DNA of 60,720 bases from Bacteroidota bacterium (GTDB taxonomy: Bacteria; Bacteroidota; Bacteroidia; Flavobacteriales_D; Sanyastnellaceae): the NCBI GenBank assembly GCA_027621555.1, contig JAQCBJ010000007.1, positions 1-60,720 on the forward strand, given 5' to 3'. The notes under the pieces are model-generated. The model ran no database searches. It saw nothing but the letters and a program-made list of their open reading frames with translations, and was not told the DNA's origin. Below are positions 16,829-25,095 of the stretch, one piece after another (position 1 is the first letter of the stretch; each line of letters opens with the position of its first letter). The translations under genes were made by a program, and so were the position numbers.

Positions 16829-17809
16829 ATGAAAAAAATCGTACTCAACTCGCTCAAAGCCACGATGTTGCTGGTTTTGGGAGCAGCAACCGGAGGCGCT
16901 TCACACGCGCAATGCTCTGAACTCTTCATCTCGGAATACATCGAAGGATGGGGCACCAACAAGGCAATCGAGATTTACAACCCAACCAACGCCATCATTG
17001 ACATGAGCAATTATCGGTTGGAGCGCTACGCCAACGGACAACAGGCCGCGCTGGACAACCAAAAGATCGACTTGTCAGGCACTTTGTACCCCGACAGCGT
17101 TTTGGTCTATGTCGTAGATCTGCAAGATCCCGACGGCGTGGGCCAGGATGCCCCGGTTTGGGACGAACTGGCTGCGGCGGCTGACGTTTGGCTTTGCCCG
17201 GTGTACGAAGAAAACAACGCCATGTACTTCAACGGCAATGATGCTATGGTGTTGCGAAACACCTGCACGAACACCGTGGTGGACGTGTTTGGCAAAATAG
17301 GGGAAGATCCAGGAACTGAAGGTTGGGCGGAAATGACCAAGGATCATACCCTTGTGCGCCTTCCTGAAGTGACAGGCGGCGATGTCAATCCGGTGGATGA
17401 GTTCTTGGTGGTGGACCAATGGTCAGGCACGTTGTGGTCGAACGACTCTTTGAACTACACCTTAGACGTGGTTTTTTCCACCCTCGGATTTCACGATTGT
17501 GACTGTGGGGACGAGGTGCCTTCTGGCAACCCTGACGATTGCGTTGTGAGCGAAGTGATTTCACCGATCGTGGCGTCGGTGGATATCTTCCCCAACCCAA
17601 CCTCTAGCGATGTCGTGTGGGTGAAGGCCACCTCGGCCATCCGCGAAGTGATCTTGCACAACCTCGCGGGCCAACGTGTGACCCGCCAAGCTGCACAAGG
17701 CGGTTTGGTTGCAGAGGTGTCCCTCGAAGCTGTGCCTGCAGGCATGTACCTCATGGAGGTGGTGCTTGAAAACGGCGAACGCGCGACCCGCCGGGTCATC
17801 CGCAAGTAA
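16829..17809 (+). CDS. secreted lamin-tail domain protein with T9SS sorting domain
   Basis: 326 residues from MKKIVLNSLKATMLLVLG, a clear signal peptide ending near SHAQ; the frame upstream of this ATG is shadow. Residues about 27-135 form a lamin-tail (LTD) domain: LFISEYIEGWGTNKAIEIYNPT, IDMSNYRLERYANG, NDAMVLRN. Residues about 250-326 are a T9SS C-terminal domain (DIFPNPTSSDVVWVKA, AGMYLMEVVLENG). LTD modules in bacteria are often attached to secreted nucleases and phosphatases, but no catalytic domain is visible here. It starts the operon and is followed after 12 bases by a TonB receptor. Confidence 0.85.
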   Translation: MKKIVLNSLKATMLLVLGAATGGASHAQCSELFISEYIEGWGTNKAIEIYNPTNAIIDMSNYRLERYANGQQAALDNQKIDLSGTLYPDSVLVYVVDLQDPDGVGQDAPVWDELAAAADVWLCPVYEENNAMYFNGNDAMVLRNTCTNTVVDVFGKIGEDPGTEGWAEMTKDHTLVRLPEVTGGDVNPVDEFLVVDQWSGTLWSNDSLNYTLDVVFSTLGFHDCDCGDEVPSGNPDDCVVSEVISPIVASVDIFPNPTSSDVVWVKATSAIREVILHNLAGQRVTRQAAQGGLVAEVSLEAVPAGMYLMEVVLENGERATRRVIRK

Positions 17810-17821
17810 GAGGCGGTCGAT

Positions 17822-20800
17822 ATGCGAATTCACAAGCACGTTTGGACGGTTGTCCTCAGCCTTTGGGTGGGGATGACCGGAGCCACAGCGCAGCTGTGCA
17901 CCGTCAATGGATTGGTGGAAGACGCCTTGACTGGCGACCCCTTGATTGGGGCCTACATCAAGGCGGGCAATGCAGTGGTGGCCACGGATTTGGACGGTGC
18001 CTTCTCCCTGCCCTTGCCGAATGGCGAGGCCACGTTGGAGGTGTCCTACATCGGCTACGCCAGCCAATCTCGAACGCTGACGTGCGACGGCACACAGACC
18101 TCGGTACGCTTCCGGATGGAGACCCTCATCATGAAGGAGGCTGTGGTGTCCGCTGACGTGGTGATTTCACGCAAGACGCCGGTGGCCTTCACGAACGTGT
18201 TGCCCGCCCAAATTCAAGAAGAACTCGCAGGACGTGACCTTCCTTTGGTGTTGAACACCACGCCCGGGGTCTATGCCACCCAACAAGGGGGTGGGGACGG
18301 CGATGCTCGCGTGACCATTCGTGGATTCGACCAAACCAACCTCGCGGTCATGGTGGATGGCGTTCCCATGAACGACATGGAAAACGGCTGGGTGTACTGG
18401 AGCAACTGGGCAGGATTGGACTTGGTGGTTCGCACCACCCAGGTTCAACGCGGCCTTGGGGCGAGCAAGCTGGCCATCCCTTCGGTAGGGGGGACCATCA
18501 ACATCCTCACGGGAGGAGACGAGTCGGCCAACGGATCCATCAACTACCAAGCCGAGCTTGGATCCTACGGCTACTACCGGAACAGCCTTAGCGGCGTGTT
18601 TGGCAATCAAGACAAGGGCTTCTTGCACTTTGTTGGTTCGTACAAGACGAACCGCGGTTTTGCCGATGGATTGGAGTCGGAAGCGTACGCTTACTATTTG
18701 AAAGGACGCAAGACGGTGGGCAACCACAACCTGAGCTTCACGACCTTTGGGGCTCCACAGCGTCACGGTCAACGCTCCTACCAAATGCAGGTGTACGAAT
18801 ACGACACCAACTTGGCGGAGCGCTTGACGGACAGCGATGGGCAAGAGGAACTTCAGGAGGTGATCTCGGGATTGAGCGAAACCTCGATTGTGTCGCGCGG
18901 CCGGGAGTTCAACGAGTTCATGGTGAACTACCAAGAGGTCTTCTACAACTACAACGAAGAAACCGGCCAGGTGGACACGACGTACGGCGACATCCGTCGT
19001 TACAACCCACGCCAAAACGTCTATTTCAAGCCCATCGTCACCGTGCGTGACGTGTGGAGCTTGTCGGACAAGTCCACCTTGACGACGACAGCGTATGCCA
19101 GCTTTGGAACGGGCGGAGGTCTGGCGTTGGCCAGCACCCCGGGAACGCGGTTGACCGACGGGACCATCGATATGCAGGGGACGTGGGACTCGCACCAGTT
19201 GTTTGAGTTTGGGCCCAACGGGTTGAACGTGGACGAAAACGGAGAACGAAAGGGGTCCAACTTCATTCGCACTGCGCACAACGACCACCGCTGGTACGGG
19301 GCTTTGTCCAATTTCAACACGGCCCTCACCGATCAGCTCAACTTCAGCGCCGGAGTGGATGTCCGCCATTACACGGGCAGCCACTACCGAACGATCGGGG
19401 ATTTGTTTGGGGCCGATTACTACGACGCACCGGACGACCGCCGCGACCAAAACGCCGACTTCGACACCCCGCTTCGCGAAGGCGACAAGTATTACTACCA
19501 CGACGACGGTCAAGTGGCTTGGGGTGGTTCGTACTTCCAATTTGAGCTCGACAAGTACAACTACTCGGCCTTCATCAACGTTTCAGGCGCTCAGAGCTGG
19601 TACCGTGGCATCGATTACTTCCGGCCCAACGTCGTGACGTTGAACGACACCACGTACGAGGTCCGTTCAACGGACGAGTTCCGCGTTTTGGGGGAAACGG
19701 AATGGCAAACGGACACGACGTTCCTGACGGCCGACCACCCAGGATTGAGCACCTACACCACGGATTGGGAGCGGTTGAACAGCGCCACCATCAAGGCGGG
19801 GGGCAACTACAACTTCAACGAGTGGGTCAACGCTTACACCAACGTGGGGTACCTCAACCGGGCGCCGTTGTTCAATTCGGTGTTTGACTTGAACAACAAC
19901 GTCATTGACGGGTATGAAAACCAATACGTCAAGGCCGTCGAGGCCGGCGTGAAATACGCCCGCGGGAAGTTTGCTTCGAACGTCAACGCCTACCGTACGG
20001 GTTGGGAGAACAAACCGGTTAACCGCTTTTACGGGGTGTCCGGATTGTGGCAAGACCCAACGTTGTCCGTGTATGCAGACACCAGCACAGTGGCGGGGCG
20101 CGAGGCCATGATTGCCTTGGCGGAAAGCAACGTCAGCGCCGAAGAATGGGGACAGTCTGCCCAGTCTGTCATTGACGATGTCGACCGAAACCTCGGGTAC
20201 AACCTGTTGAATGCGGACGCGGTGCACTCGGGAGTCGAGTGGGATTTTGCCTTCGACCCCACCGCCAAGCTCAACGTGCAAGGCGTGGTCTCGGCAGGAA
20301 ACTGGCGCTGGACGAGCAACGAACGCGTGGACTTGATCAACCAGACGACCAACGGATTCATCACACGCGTAGCGAACGGCAGCATTGCCGACACGTTGGT
20401 GAACCTCGACGGGGTGAAAGTGGGAGATGCCGCGCAACGCCAAATCTCCATGGCGGTCAGCTACCGGCCCAAGCGTGGGACCTATTTCTCGGTTCGGAAC
20501 ACCTGGTTTTGGCAGCACTACGCCAACTTCTCTCCAGGGGACGTCATCACCGAAGGCGAGCCGAAGGAGGTTTGGGTGACGCCGGGCTACGCGTTGCTCA
20601 ACTTCAACGCTGGAACCACCTTTGATGTCTCGCAAAATGCCCTGCTTCGTGTGCGGCTGAGCGTAACGAATGCCTTGAACACGTTGTACGTTTCGGACGC
20701 GACCAACAACTCGCAGTATGCCCCCAACCCCTATGGATTGGAGGGAGGAAGTGGCCGCGCAGAAGTGTTTGTCGGACCACCCCGCATGGTGCGCTTGAGT

Positions 20801-20848
20801 GCCGTGCTTGAATTGAAAGGATTGCAAAACAAGAACCCCAAGGAATGA
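17822..20848 (+). CDS. TonB-dependent receptor with N-terminal carboxypeptidase-like domain
   Basis: 1008 residues. After the signal peptide (to about 24), a CarboxypepD_reg-like domain (GLVEDALTGDPLIGAYIKAG, TDLDGAFSLPLPNG, VSYIGYAS) precedes the plug (PLVLNTTPGVYATQQGGGDG, VTIRGFDQTNLAVMVDGVPM, KLAIPSVGGTINILTGG) and a long barrel. It lacks the SusC signature and has no SusD partner, so it is a classical-type receptor rather than a SusC. Sandwiched between two T9SS-secreted proteins, it probably imports what they release. An ATGA overlap couples it to the phospholipase-D-type gene. Confidence 0.92.
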   Translation: MRIHKHVWTVVLSLWVGMTGATAQLCTVNGLVEDALTGDPLIGAYIKAGNAVVATDLDGAFSLPLPNGEATLEVSYIGYASQSRTLTCDGTQTSVRFRMETLIMKEAVVSADVVISRKTPVAFTNVLPAQIQEELAGRDLPLVLNTTPGVYATQQGGGDGDARVTIRGFDQTNLAVMVDGVPMNDMENGWVYWSNWAGLDLVVRTTQVQRGLGASKLAIPSVGGTINILTGGDESANGSINYQAELGSYGYYRNSLSGVFGNQDKGFLHFVGSYKTNRGFADGLESEAYAYYLKGRKTVGNHNLSFTTFGAPQRHGQRSYQMQVYEYDTNLAERLTDSDGQEELQEVISGLSETSIVSRGREFNEFMVNYQEVFYNYNEETGQVDTTYGDIRRYNPRQNVYFKPIVTVRDVWSLSDKSTLTTTAYASFGTGGGLALASTPGTRLTDGTIDMQGTWDSHQLFEFGPNGLNVDENGERKGSNFIRTAHNDHRWYGALSNFNTALTDQLNFSAGVDVRHYTGSHYRTIGDLFGADYYDAPDDRRDQNADFDTPLREGDKYYYHDDGQVAWGGSYFQFELDKYNYSAFINVSGAQSWYRGIDYFRPNVVTLNDTTYEVRSTDEFRVLGETEWQTDTTFLTADHPGLSTYTTDWERLNSATIKAGGNYNFNEWVNAYTNVGYLNRAPLFNSVFDLNNNVIDGYENQYVKAVEAGVKYARGKFASNVNAYRTGWENKPVNRFYGVSGLWQDPTLSVYADTSTVAGREAMIALAESNVSAEEWGQSAQSVIDDVDRNLGYNLLNADAVHSGVEWDFAFDPTAKLNVQGVVSAGNWRWTSNERVDLINQTTNGFITRVANGSIADTLVNLDGVKVGDAAQRQISMAVSYRPKRGTYFSVRNTWFWQHYANFSPGDVITEGEPKEVWVTPGYALLNFNAGTTFDVSQNALLRVRLSVTNALNTLYVSDATNNSQYAPNPYGLEGGSGRAEVFVGPPRMVRLSAVLELKGLQNKNPKE

Positions 20849-23085
20849 ACTTGAAACTCACGATGGCCTTTACGGCCGCCTTCGTGTCCACGTCAGCCGT
20901 GGCGCAAGACAACATCCTCGACGTGCGCGAGAACTACAACATCGGTCAAACCGTGACCGTCACCGGCGTGGTGACCAGCGACGACAACCTCGGCTCGGTG
21001 CGCTACCTCCAAGACGCCACGGCGGGCATTGCGATTTACCCAGGAGCGGATTGGACGGCATGGGCCGACTCTGTTGTGGTTGGGATGGACACCCTTTGGT
21101 GGGATGGAACGCCCAACATAGGCGACAGCTTGAGCGTAACGGGCGAATTGACAGAATACAGCGGTTTGCTTGAGGTCGGTTCTGCATTGGATTCGGTTCA
21201 TTTCCTTGGTGCGGGCACGGTGCCCACGCCAGTGGAAATCACCCCAGCCCAATTGGGGGAGAACCTGGAAGGCCAGTTGGTGCGCATCAACGGAGTGACG
21301 TTCCCATTGGCGGGAACCTTCATCACGGGCAACAACACGTACGATTTCAATGCTGCCGGCGAATCGGGAGTCATCTACGTGCGCACGAGCAACTCGCTCG
21401 TGGGGGAAGAGCTTACAGGGTGCGAAGTGGACATGCTCGGCATCGTATCTCAGTTCTCGTTCGACGGATTTGGCGGCTACCAGTTGCTCCCACGCGGACC
21501 GGTGGATTTGATCCCTGCTTCAGCCCTTTGTTACACCTCTCCGGTGTCGCAAACCAACCTGGCCACGACGAGCTTCACCTTGTCGTGGACCACGGATTTG
21601 GCGTGTGACGGAACCGTGGAATACGGGCTCACGGAGGACTTGGGCATGACGGCCTCAGCCATCACGCCCAACACGCCAAGCCACTTTGTGAATCTGGAAG
21701 GATTGGAGCCAGGCACCATTTACTATGCCCGTGCTGTGTCCACCCTAGAGGACGGCACCTCGGTCGTGTCGACCATTCGTCCGTATGCGACGGTGTCGGA
21801 GAGTTCAGGCGACATTCACGTGTACTTCAACGGCCCGGTTGACCACAGCGTTGCCACGGAGGAGCTTGCGCTCTCTCTGGGCACAGACATGAACGACACG
21901 GTGGCTGCTTGGATCATGAGCGCACAGCATACGCTCGACGTTGCGGCCTACAACTTGAACGACCAAACGGTGGAGGACGCGGTGAACGCTGCAGTTGCGA
22001 ATGGCGTGCAGGTCCGCTGGATTTACGAAGGCGGCAATGCCAACATTGGCCTGAACAGCCTGGACAATGCGGTGGTGACCCACCCTCGCACGGACGGCGA
22101 AGGCAGCGGCATGCACAACAAGTTCATCATCGGAGATGCCGACTACGTGGAATCCGCGTTTGTCTTGACGGGGTCGACCAACCTCACAACAGGCCAGTTG
22201 GTCAGCGATTTGAACAACGCGATTGTGCTCGAAGACCAAAGCTTGGCGCGCGCCTACGAATTGGAATTCGAAGAAATGTGGGGTTCGGAAGGCATGACGC
22301 CTGATGCCGCCAACAGCAAATTCGGTGCGGACAAAACGTGGAACACGCCTGTGAATTTCTTGATTGGAGGAAGCGAGGTGGAGTTGTACTTCTCTCCCAC
22401 GGACGGAACGAATGCGGCCATTTTGGCGGAGGTCGAATCAGCCAACGCCGACTTGGAGTTTGCGTTGTTGACCTTGACGAGAGACGATTTGGGCGCAGCC
22501 ATCGTGGAATTGAACCAAAGCTTCTTTGTCAGCCCGGTCGGAGTCATTGAGCAAGTAAACACCACCGGCAGTGAATTTGACAACCTCATCAGCAACGGTG
22601 TCCAGGTGTACGCTCACGAATTGAGCGGCGATTGCCACCACAAGTACGCCATTGTCGACCACAGCGAACCGGGTACAGATCCACTCGTCATTACAGGATC
22701 CCACAACTGGTCTTCGAGTGCGGAGAGCGTGAATGACGAGAACACCGTCATTGTTCACGACGCACGAGTGGCCAACCTATACCACCAAGAGTTCCGAGGC
22801 ATTGTCAACGCCATCAACGGTACCGGCGACGCTGTCCGTGAGGCTGGGGTTCGCACGTGGAGCCTGATGCCCAACCCCGCTCGTGAGCAGGTGTGGGTGC
22901 AGGGCGTGCAGGCGACGGATGCGGTTCGGGTGTTGGACGCAAGCGGCCGCGAGGCGGTCGTTTCCCAATGGCGCCAAGGGGCTGTGATTCAGCTTGATTT
23001 GAACGGCCTTTCGGCCGGCATGTACCACGTCGCGGTGACCGCACCAAACGGTTCGACGACCACCGCGCGTCTCGCGGTGCAGTAA
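20845..23085 (+). CDS. secreted phospholipase D-like protein (OB-fold, Fn3, two HKD motifs, T9SS domain)
   Basis: 746 residues with a signal peptide ending near VAQ (21). Residues about 25-215 look like OB-fold modules of the YhcR/DUF5689 type (IGQTVTVTGVVTSDDNLGSVRYLQD, LEGQLVRINGVTF). A fibronectin III-like segment follows (about 230-315: TTSFTLSWTTDLACDGTVEYG). Then come two PLD half-sites: MHNKFIIGDADYVESAFVLTGSTNLT and CHHKYAIVDHSEPGTDPLVITGSHNWS, each with H-x-K-x4-D and the downstream G-S-x-N. The T9SS domain begins WSLMPNPAREQVWVQG. PLD enzymes of this form cut phosphodiesters, either DNA (Nuc-like) or phospholipids. The OB-folds favour a nucleic acid substrate, but that is inference. 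Confidence 0.88.
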   Translation: MNLKLTMAFTAAFVSTSAVAQDNILDVRENYNIGQTVTVTGVVTSDDNLGSVRYLQDATAGIAIYPGADWTAWADSVVVGMDTLWWDGTPNIGDSLSVTGELTEYSGLLEVGSALDSVHFLGAGTVPTPVEITPAQLGENLEGQLVRINGVTFPLAGTFITGNNTYDFNAAGESGVIYVRTSNSLVGEELTGCEVDMLGIVSQFSFDGFGGYQLLPRGPVDLIPASALCYTSPVSQTNLATTSFTLSWTTDLACDGTVEYGLTEDLGMTASAITPNTPSHFVNLEGLEPGTIYYARAVSTLEDGTSVVSTIRPYATVSESSGDIHVYFNGPVDHSVATEELALSLGTDMNDTVAAWIMSAQHTLDVAAYNLNDQTVEDAVNAAVANGVQVRWIYEGGNANIGLNSLDNAVVTHPRTDGEGSGMHNKFIIGDADYVESAFVLTGSTNLTTGQLVSDLNNAIVLEDQSLARAYELEFEEMWGSEGMTPDAANSKFGADKTWNTPVNFLIGGSEVELYFSPTDGTNAAILAEVESANADLEFALLTLTRDDLGAAIVELNQSFFVSPVGVIEQVNTTGSEFDNLISNGVQVYAHELSGDCHHKYAIVDHSEPGTDPLVITGSHNWSSSAESVNDENTVIVHDARVANLYHQEFRGIVNAINGTGDAVREAGVRTWSLMPNPAREQVWVQGVQATDAVRVLDASGREAVVSQWRQGAVIQLDLNGLSAGMYHVAVTAPNGSTTTARLAVQ

Positions 23086-23091
23086 GCGCAT

Positions 23092-23106
23092 CCGGTTCCC
23101 AACCGG
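23092..23106 (+). repeat. perfect inverted repeat CCGGTT-CCC-AACCGG
   Basis: Six-base arms with a three-base loop, starting 6 bases after the stop of the PLD-type gene and just upstream of the phenylalanine hydroxylase promoter. It could be a weak terminator (no T-run follows) or a regulator site, since it abuts the TTG that may serve as -33. Confidence 0.35.
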
Positions 23107-23129
23107 TTGAATCCCTGGATTGTGTGATG

Positions 23130-23137
23130 TATTTTCA
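23130..23137 (+). promoter_or_regulatory. -7 box TATTTTCA, 4 bases before phhA
   Basis: TATTTTCA ends 4 bases before the ATG at 23142, and TTG at 23107-23109 lies 20 bases upstream. The spacing predicts a leaderless message and argues for 23142 over the earlier in-frame ATG at 23127, which lies across the box. Confidence 0.45.
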
Positions 23138-23141
23138 TCAC

Positions 23142-23888
23142 ATGGTCCAGGGATTGTCACAACAATGGGAGGCGTACGTGCCCGACCACCACGACACGTG
23201 GAGGCGGCTGTACGAACGTCAACGTGCGAACCTCGAAGGGAAAGCGTCGCCGTTGTATTTGGCGAGCTTAGATCGAATGAGCGAGACGCTGACGTGCAAA
23301 TTCGTGCCGCGCATTCCGGCCATGGAAGCGCAATTGCTGGAAACCACAGGGTGGTCCTTGACCGTTGTGCCCGGCCTCATCCCTGTGGATGATTTCTTTC
23401 AGCTGCTCGCGAGCAAGCGGTTTTGCACATCCACGTGGGTACGCCGTCCCGATCAACTCGACTACATCGAGGAGCCGGACATGTTTCACGACACGTTTGG
23501 GCACATTCCACCGCTGATGGACCCGGATTTCGCGGCGTTCATGCATCGTTTCGGTGAAGTGGGTGCCGCCTTGGTTGCGGCTGGGGAGGACGAAGCTGTC
23601 CTCGGGTTGCAGCGGCTGTACTGGTACTTTGTGGAGTTTGGGTTTGTCCGAGGAGAAGAGGGGACACCTCAGCTGATGGGTGCCGGCATCATGTCGAGTT
23701 TTGGCGAAACCAATCACGCCTGGGGACTTCGTGATACTCTGATTCCATTCTCCATCGAAGAAGTCATGAACACGCCGTTCCGAACGGACGTGATTCAAAC
23801 CAAGTACTTCATTGTGGAAGATGTCGTGCAGCTGCGTCACGACCTGGACCGTTGGTTTGCGGGCTTTGAATTGGGGGGTCATGCGTAG
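23142..23888 (+). CDS. phhA: phenylalanine 4-monooxygenase
   Basis: 248 residues, the size of bacterial monomeric aromatic amino acid hydroxylases without a regulatory ACT domain. The iron ligands are visible: DMFHDTFGHIP gives His116 and His121, and YWYFVEFGF gives Glu165. The upstream RRPDQLDYIEEPD and the downstream GAGIMSSFGE are also conserved family segments. It converts phenylalanine to tyrosine using tetrahydropterin and oxygen in the cytoplasm. It overlaps the following esterase gene by 8 bases, which is positional rather than an obvious functional link. Confidence 0.94.
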   Translation: MVQGLSQQWEAYVPDHHDTWRRLYERQRANLEGKASPLYLASLDRMSETLTCKFVPRIPAMEAQLLETTGWSLTVVPGLIPVDDFFQLLASKRFCTSTWVRRPDQLDYIEEPDMFHDTFGHIPPLMDPDFAAFMHRFGEVGAALVAAGEDEAVLGLQRLYWYFVEFGFVRGEEGTPQLMGAGIMSSFGETNHAWGLRDTLIPFSIEEVMNTPFRTDVIQTKYFIVEDVVQLRHDLDRWFAGFELGGHA

Positions 23889-25056
23889 GGTTCTACTGGG
23901 CTTGCTGGTGTGTTGTTGCGCTTGGCAAGCCGAGGCACAATGCGACGGGGCGCGTTACCGCTACCGCGTGTTTGACCAAATCGAAACGCAACAAGGCGTC
24001 GTTTACGGCAGCAACATTGGCTCTTCGGGTTCCATGGAGCAACTTGACATGGACATCTACCTGCCGGCAGGAGATGAAGTCACGGATCGCCCAGTGGTCT
24101 TAGTGGCGCATGGCGGATTTTTTCTTGCCGGCAGCAACGATGGGACGGACGTGGTGCCGCTTTGCCAAGACCTTGCCCGTATGGGGTACGTTGCCGCGTC
24201 TTTCAGTTATCGCTTGGGCATCGACAACCTGTTCGACCTTGAAACGTCGCTGCAGGAATCGGTCCTGCGGGGTGTTCACGACGCCAAGGCGGCGGTCCGG
24301 TTTTTCCGAAAGTCCCATGCGGAGCAGGGAAATCCCTGGGGGATTGATCCCAACCGAATCGTGCTTGGCGGTTCGTCGGCAGGTGCCTTCATTGCGTTGC
24401 ACGCGGCCTACATCGATGATCTCGCCGAAGTGCCCGACGTCATCGACCTCACTCAACCTGGATTGGGGGGAGGACTAGAAGGTCTGAGTGGCAATGCCGG
24501 GTATTCTTCCGAGGTGTTGTCCATCATCAACATTTCGGGAGCCATCGGAGACGCCGATTGGATTGAGGCCGGAGATGTTCCCGTGGTGAGCACTCACGGC
24601 ACGGCCGACGGCACGGTTCCTTACGGCACGGGGACCATCAGTTTGCTTGGCATCAACGTGACCGTGGTCGATGGCAGCTGGCCGGTTCACATACGCGCGG
24701 AGGAGATGGGGCTCGATCACCGCTTGACCACCTTTCAAGGAGCAGGGCATGTGCCTCACATGTCCGACGCCACGTATTACGACTTGACGCGTGCGGCGGT
24801 GATGGCATTCACAAGCCGCCAAGTGTGTCCGACCTACCCGGACATTGGGGATTACTACAACGTGGACGACCCGCCTGCCGTGGGTTGCACAGGCGACGTC
24901 AACCTCGACGGGAACGTGACTGTGGCGGACATGCTCGTCGTGCTTTCCGAGTTTGGATGTGCACAGTCCTGCACGGCGGATGTCAACGCCGACGGGGTGG
25001 TCACCGTCACCGACGTGTTGGCCTTGCTCGGATTGTTTGGAACTCCTTGCCTCTGA
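23881..25056 (+). CDS. secreted carboxylesterase-like alpha/beta hydrolase with dockerin-like C-terminus
   Basis: 391 residues with a signal peptide (LLGLLVCCCAWQAEAQ). The hydrolase domain (about 25-320) has the oxyanion strand VVLVAHGGFFLAGS, the nucleophile elbow GGSSAGA (Ser166), GTADGTVPYG near the acid and GAGHVPH for the His. This is the arrangement of carboxylesterase/PHB-depolymerase-like enzymes. Residues about 335-391 hold two EF-hand-like dockerin repeats (DVNLDGNVTVADMLVVLSEFG and DVNADGVVTVTDVLALLGLFG) ending FGTPCL, with a penultimate Cys. There is no standard T9SS domain; see the finding on FGxxC tails. Substrate unknown. Confidence 0.85.
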   Translation: MRRVLLGLLVCCCAWQAEAQCDGARYRYRVFDQIETQQGVVYGSNIGSSGSMEQLDMDIYLPAGDEVTDRPVVLVAHGGFFLAGSNDGTDVVPLCQDLARMGYVAASFSYRLGIDNLFDLETSLQESVLRGVHDAKAAVRFFRKSHAEQGNPWGIDPNRIVLGGSSAGAFIALHAAYIDDLAEVPDVIDLTQPGLGGGLEGLSGNAGYSSEVLSIINISGAIGDADWIEAGDVPVVSTHGTADGTVPYGTGTISLLGINVTVVDGSWPVHIRAEEMGLDHRLTTFQGAGHVPHMSDATYYDLTRAAVMAFTSRQVCPTYPDIGDYYNVDDPPAVGCTGDVNLDGNVTVADMLVVLSEFGCAQSCTADVNADGVVTVTDVLALLGLFGTPCL

Positions 25057-25063
25057 GTTTTTC

Positions 25064-25079
25064 CACGGGCCGACCCGTG
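25064..25079 (+). repeat. inverted repeat CACGGG-CCGA-CCCGTG upstream of the symporter gene
   Basis: Perfect six-base arms and a four-base loop, 4 bases upstream of the -7-like box at 25083. No T-run follows. It may be an operator for the sugar locus or a weak terminator of the esterase gene. Confidence 0.35.
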
Positions 25080-25082
25080 ATG

Positions 25083-25090
25083 TATCCTTG
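25083..25090 (+). promoter_or_regulatory. -7-like box TATCCTTG, 5 bases before the symporter gene
   Basis: TATCCTTG fits TAnnTTTG with one mismatch and ends 5 bases before the ATG at 25096. It would drive the four-gene locus 25096-31780. Confidence 0.35.
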
Positions 25091-25095
25091 TTTTC

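Noticed and set aside
18167-20827. Long minus-strand frames under the TonB receptor (457 and 386 codons)
   Set aside because: Antisense shadows with Val/Arg-rich low-complexity translations and no start context.
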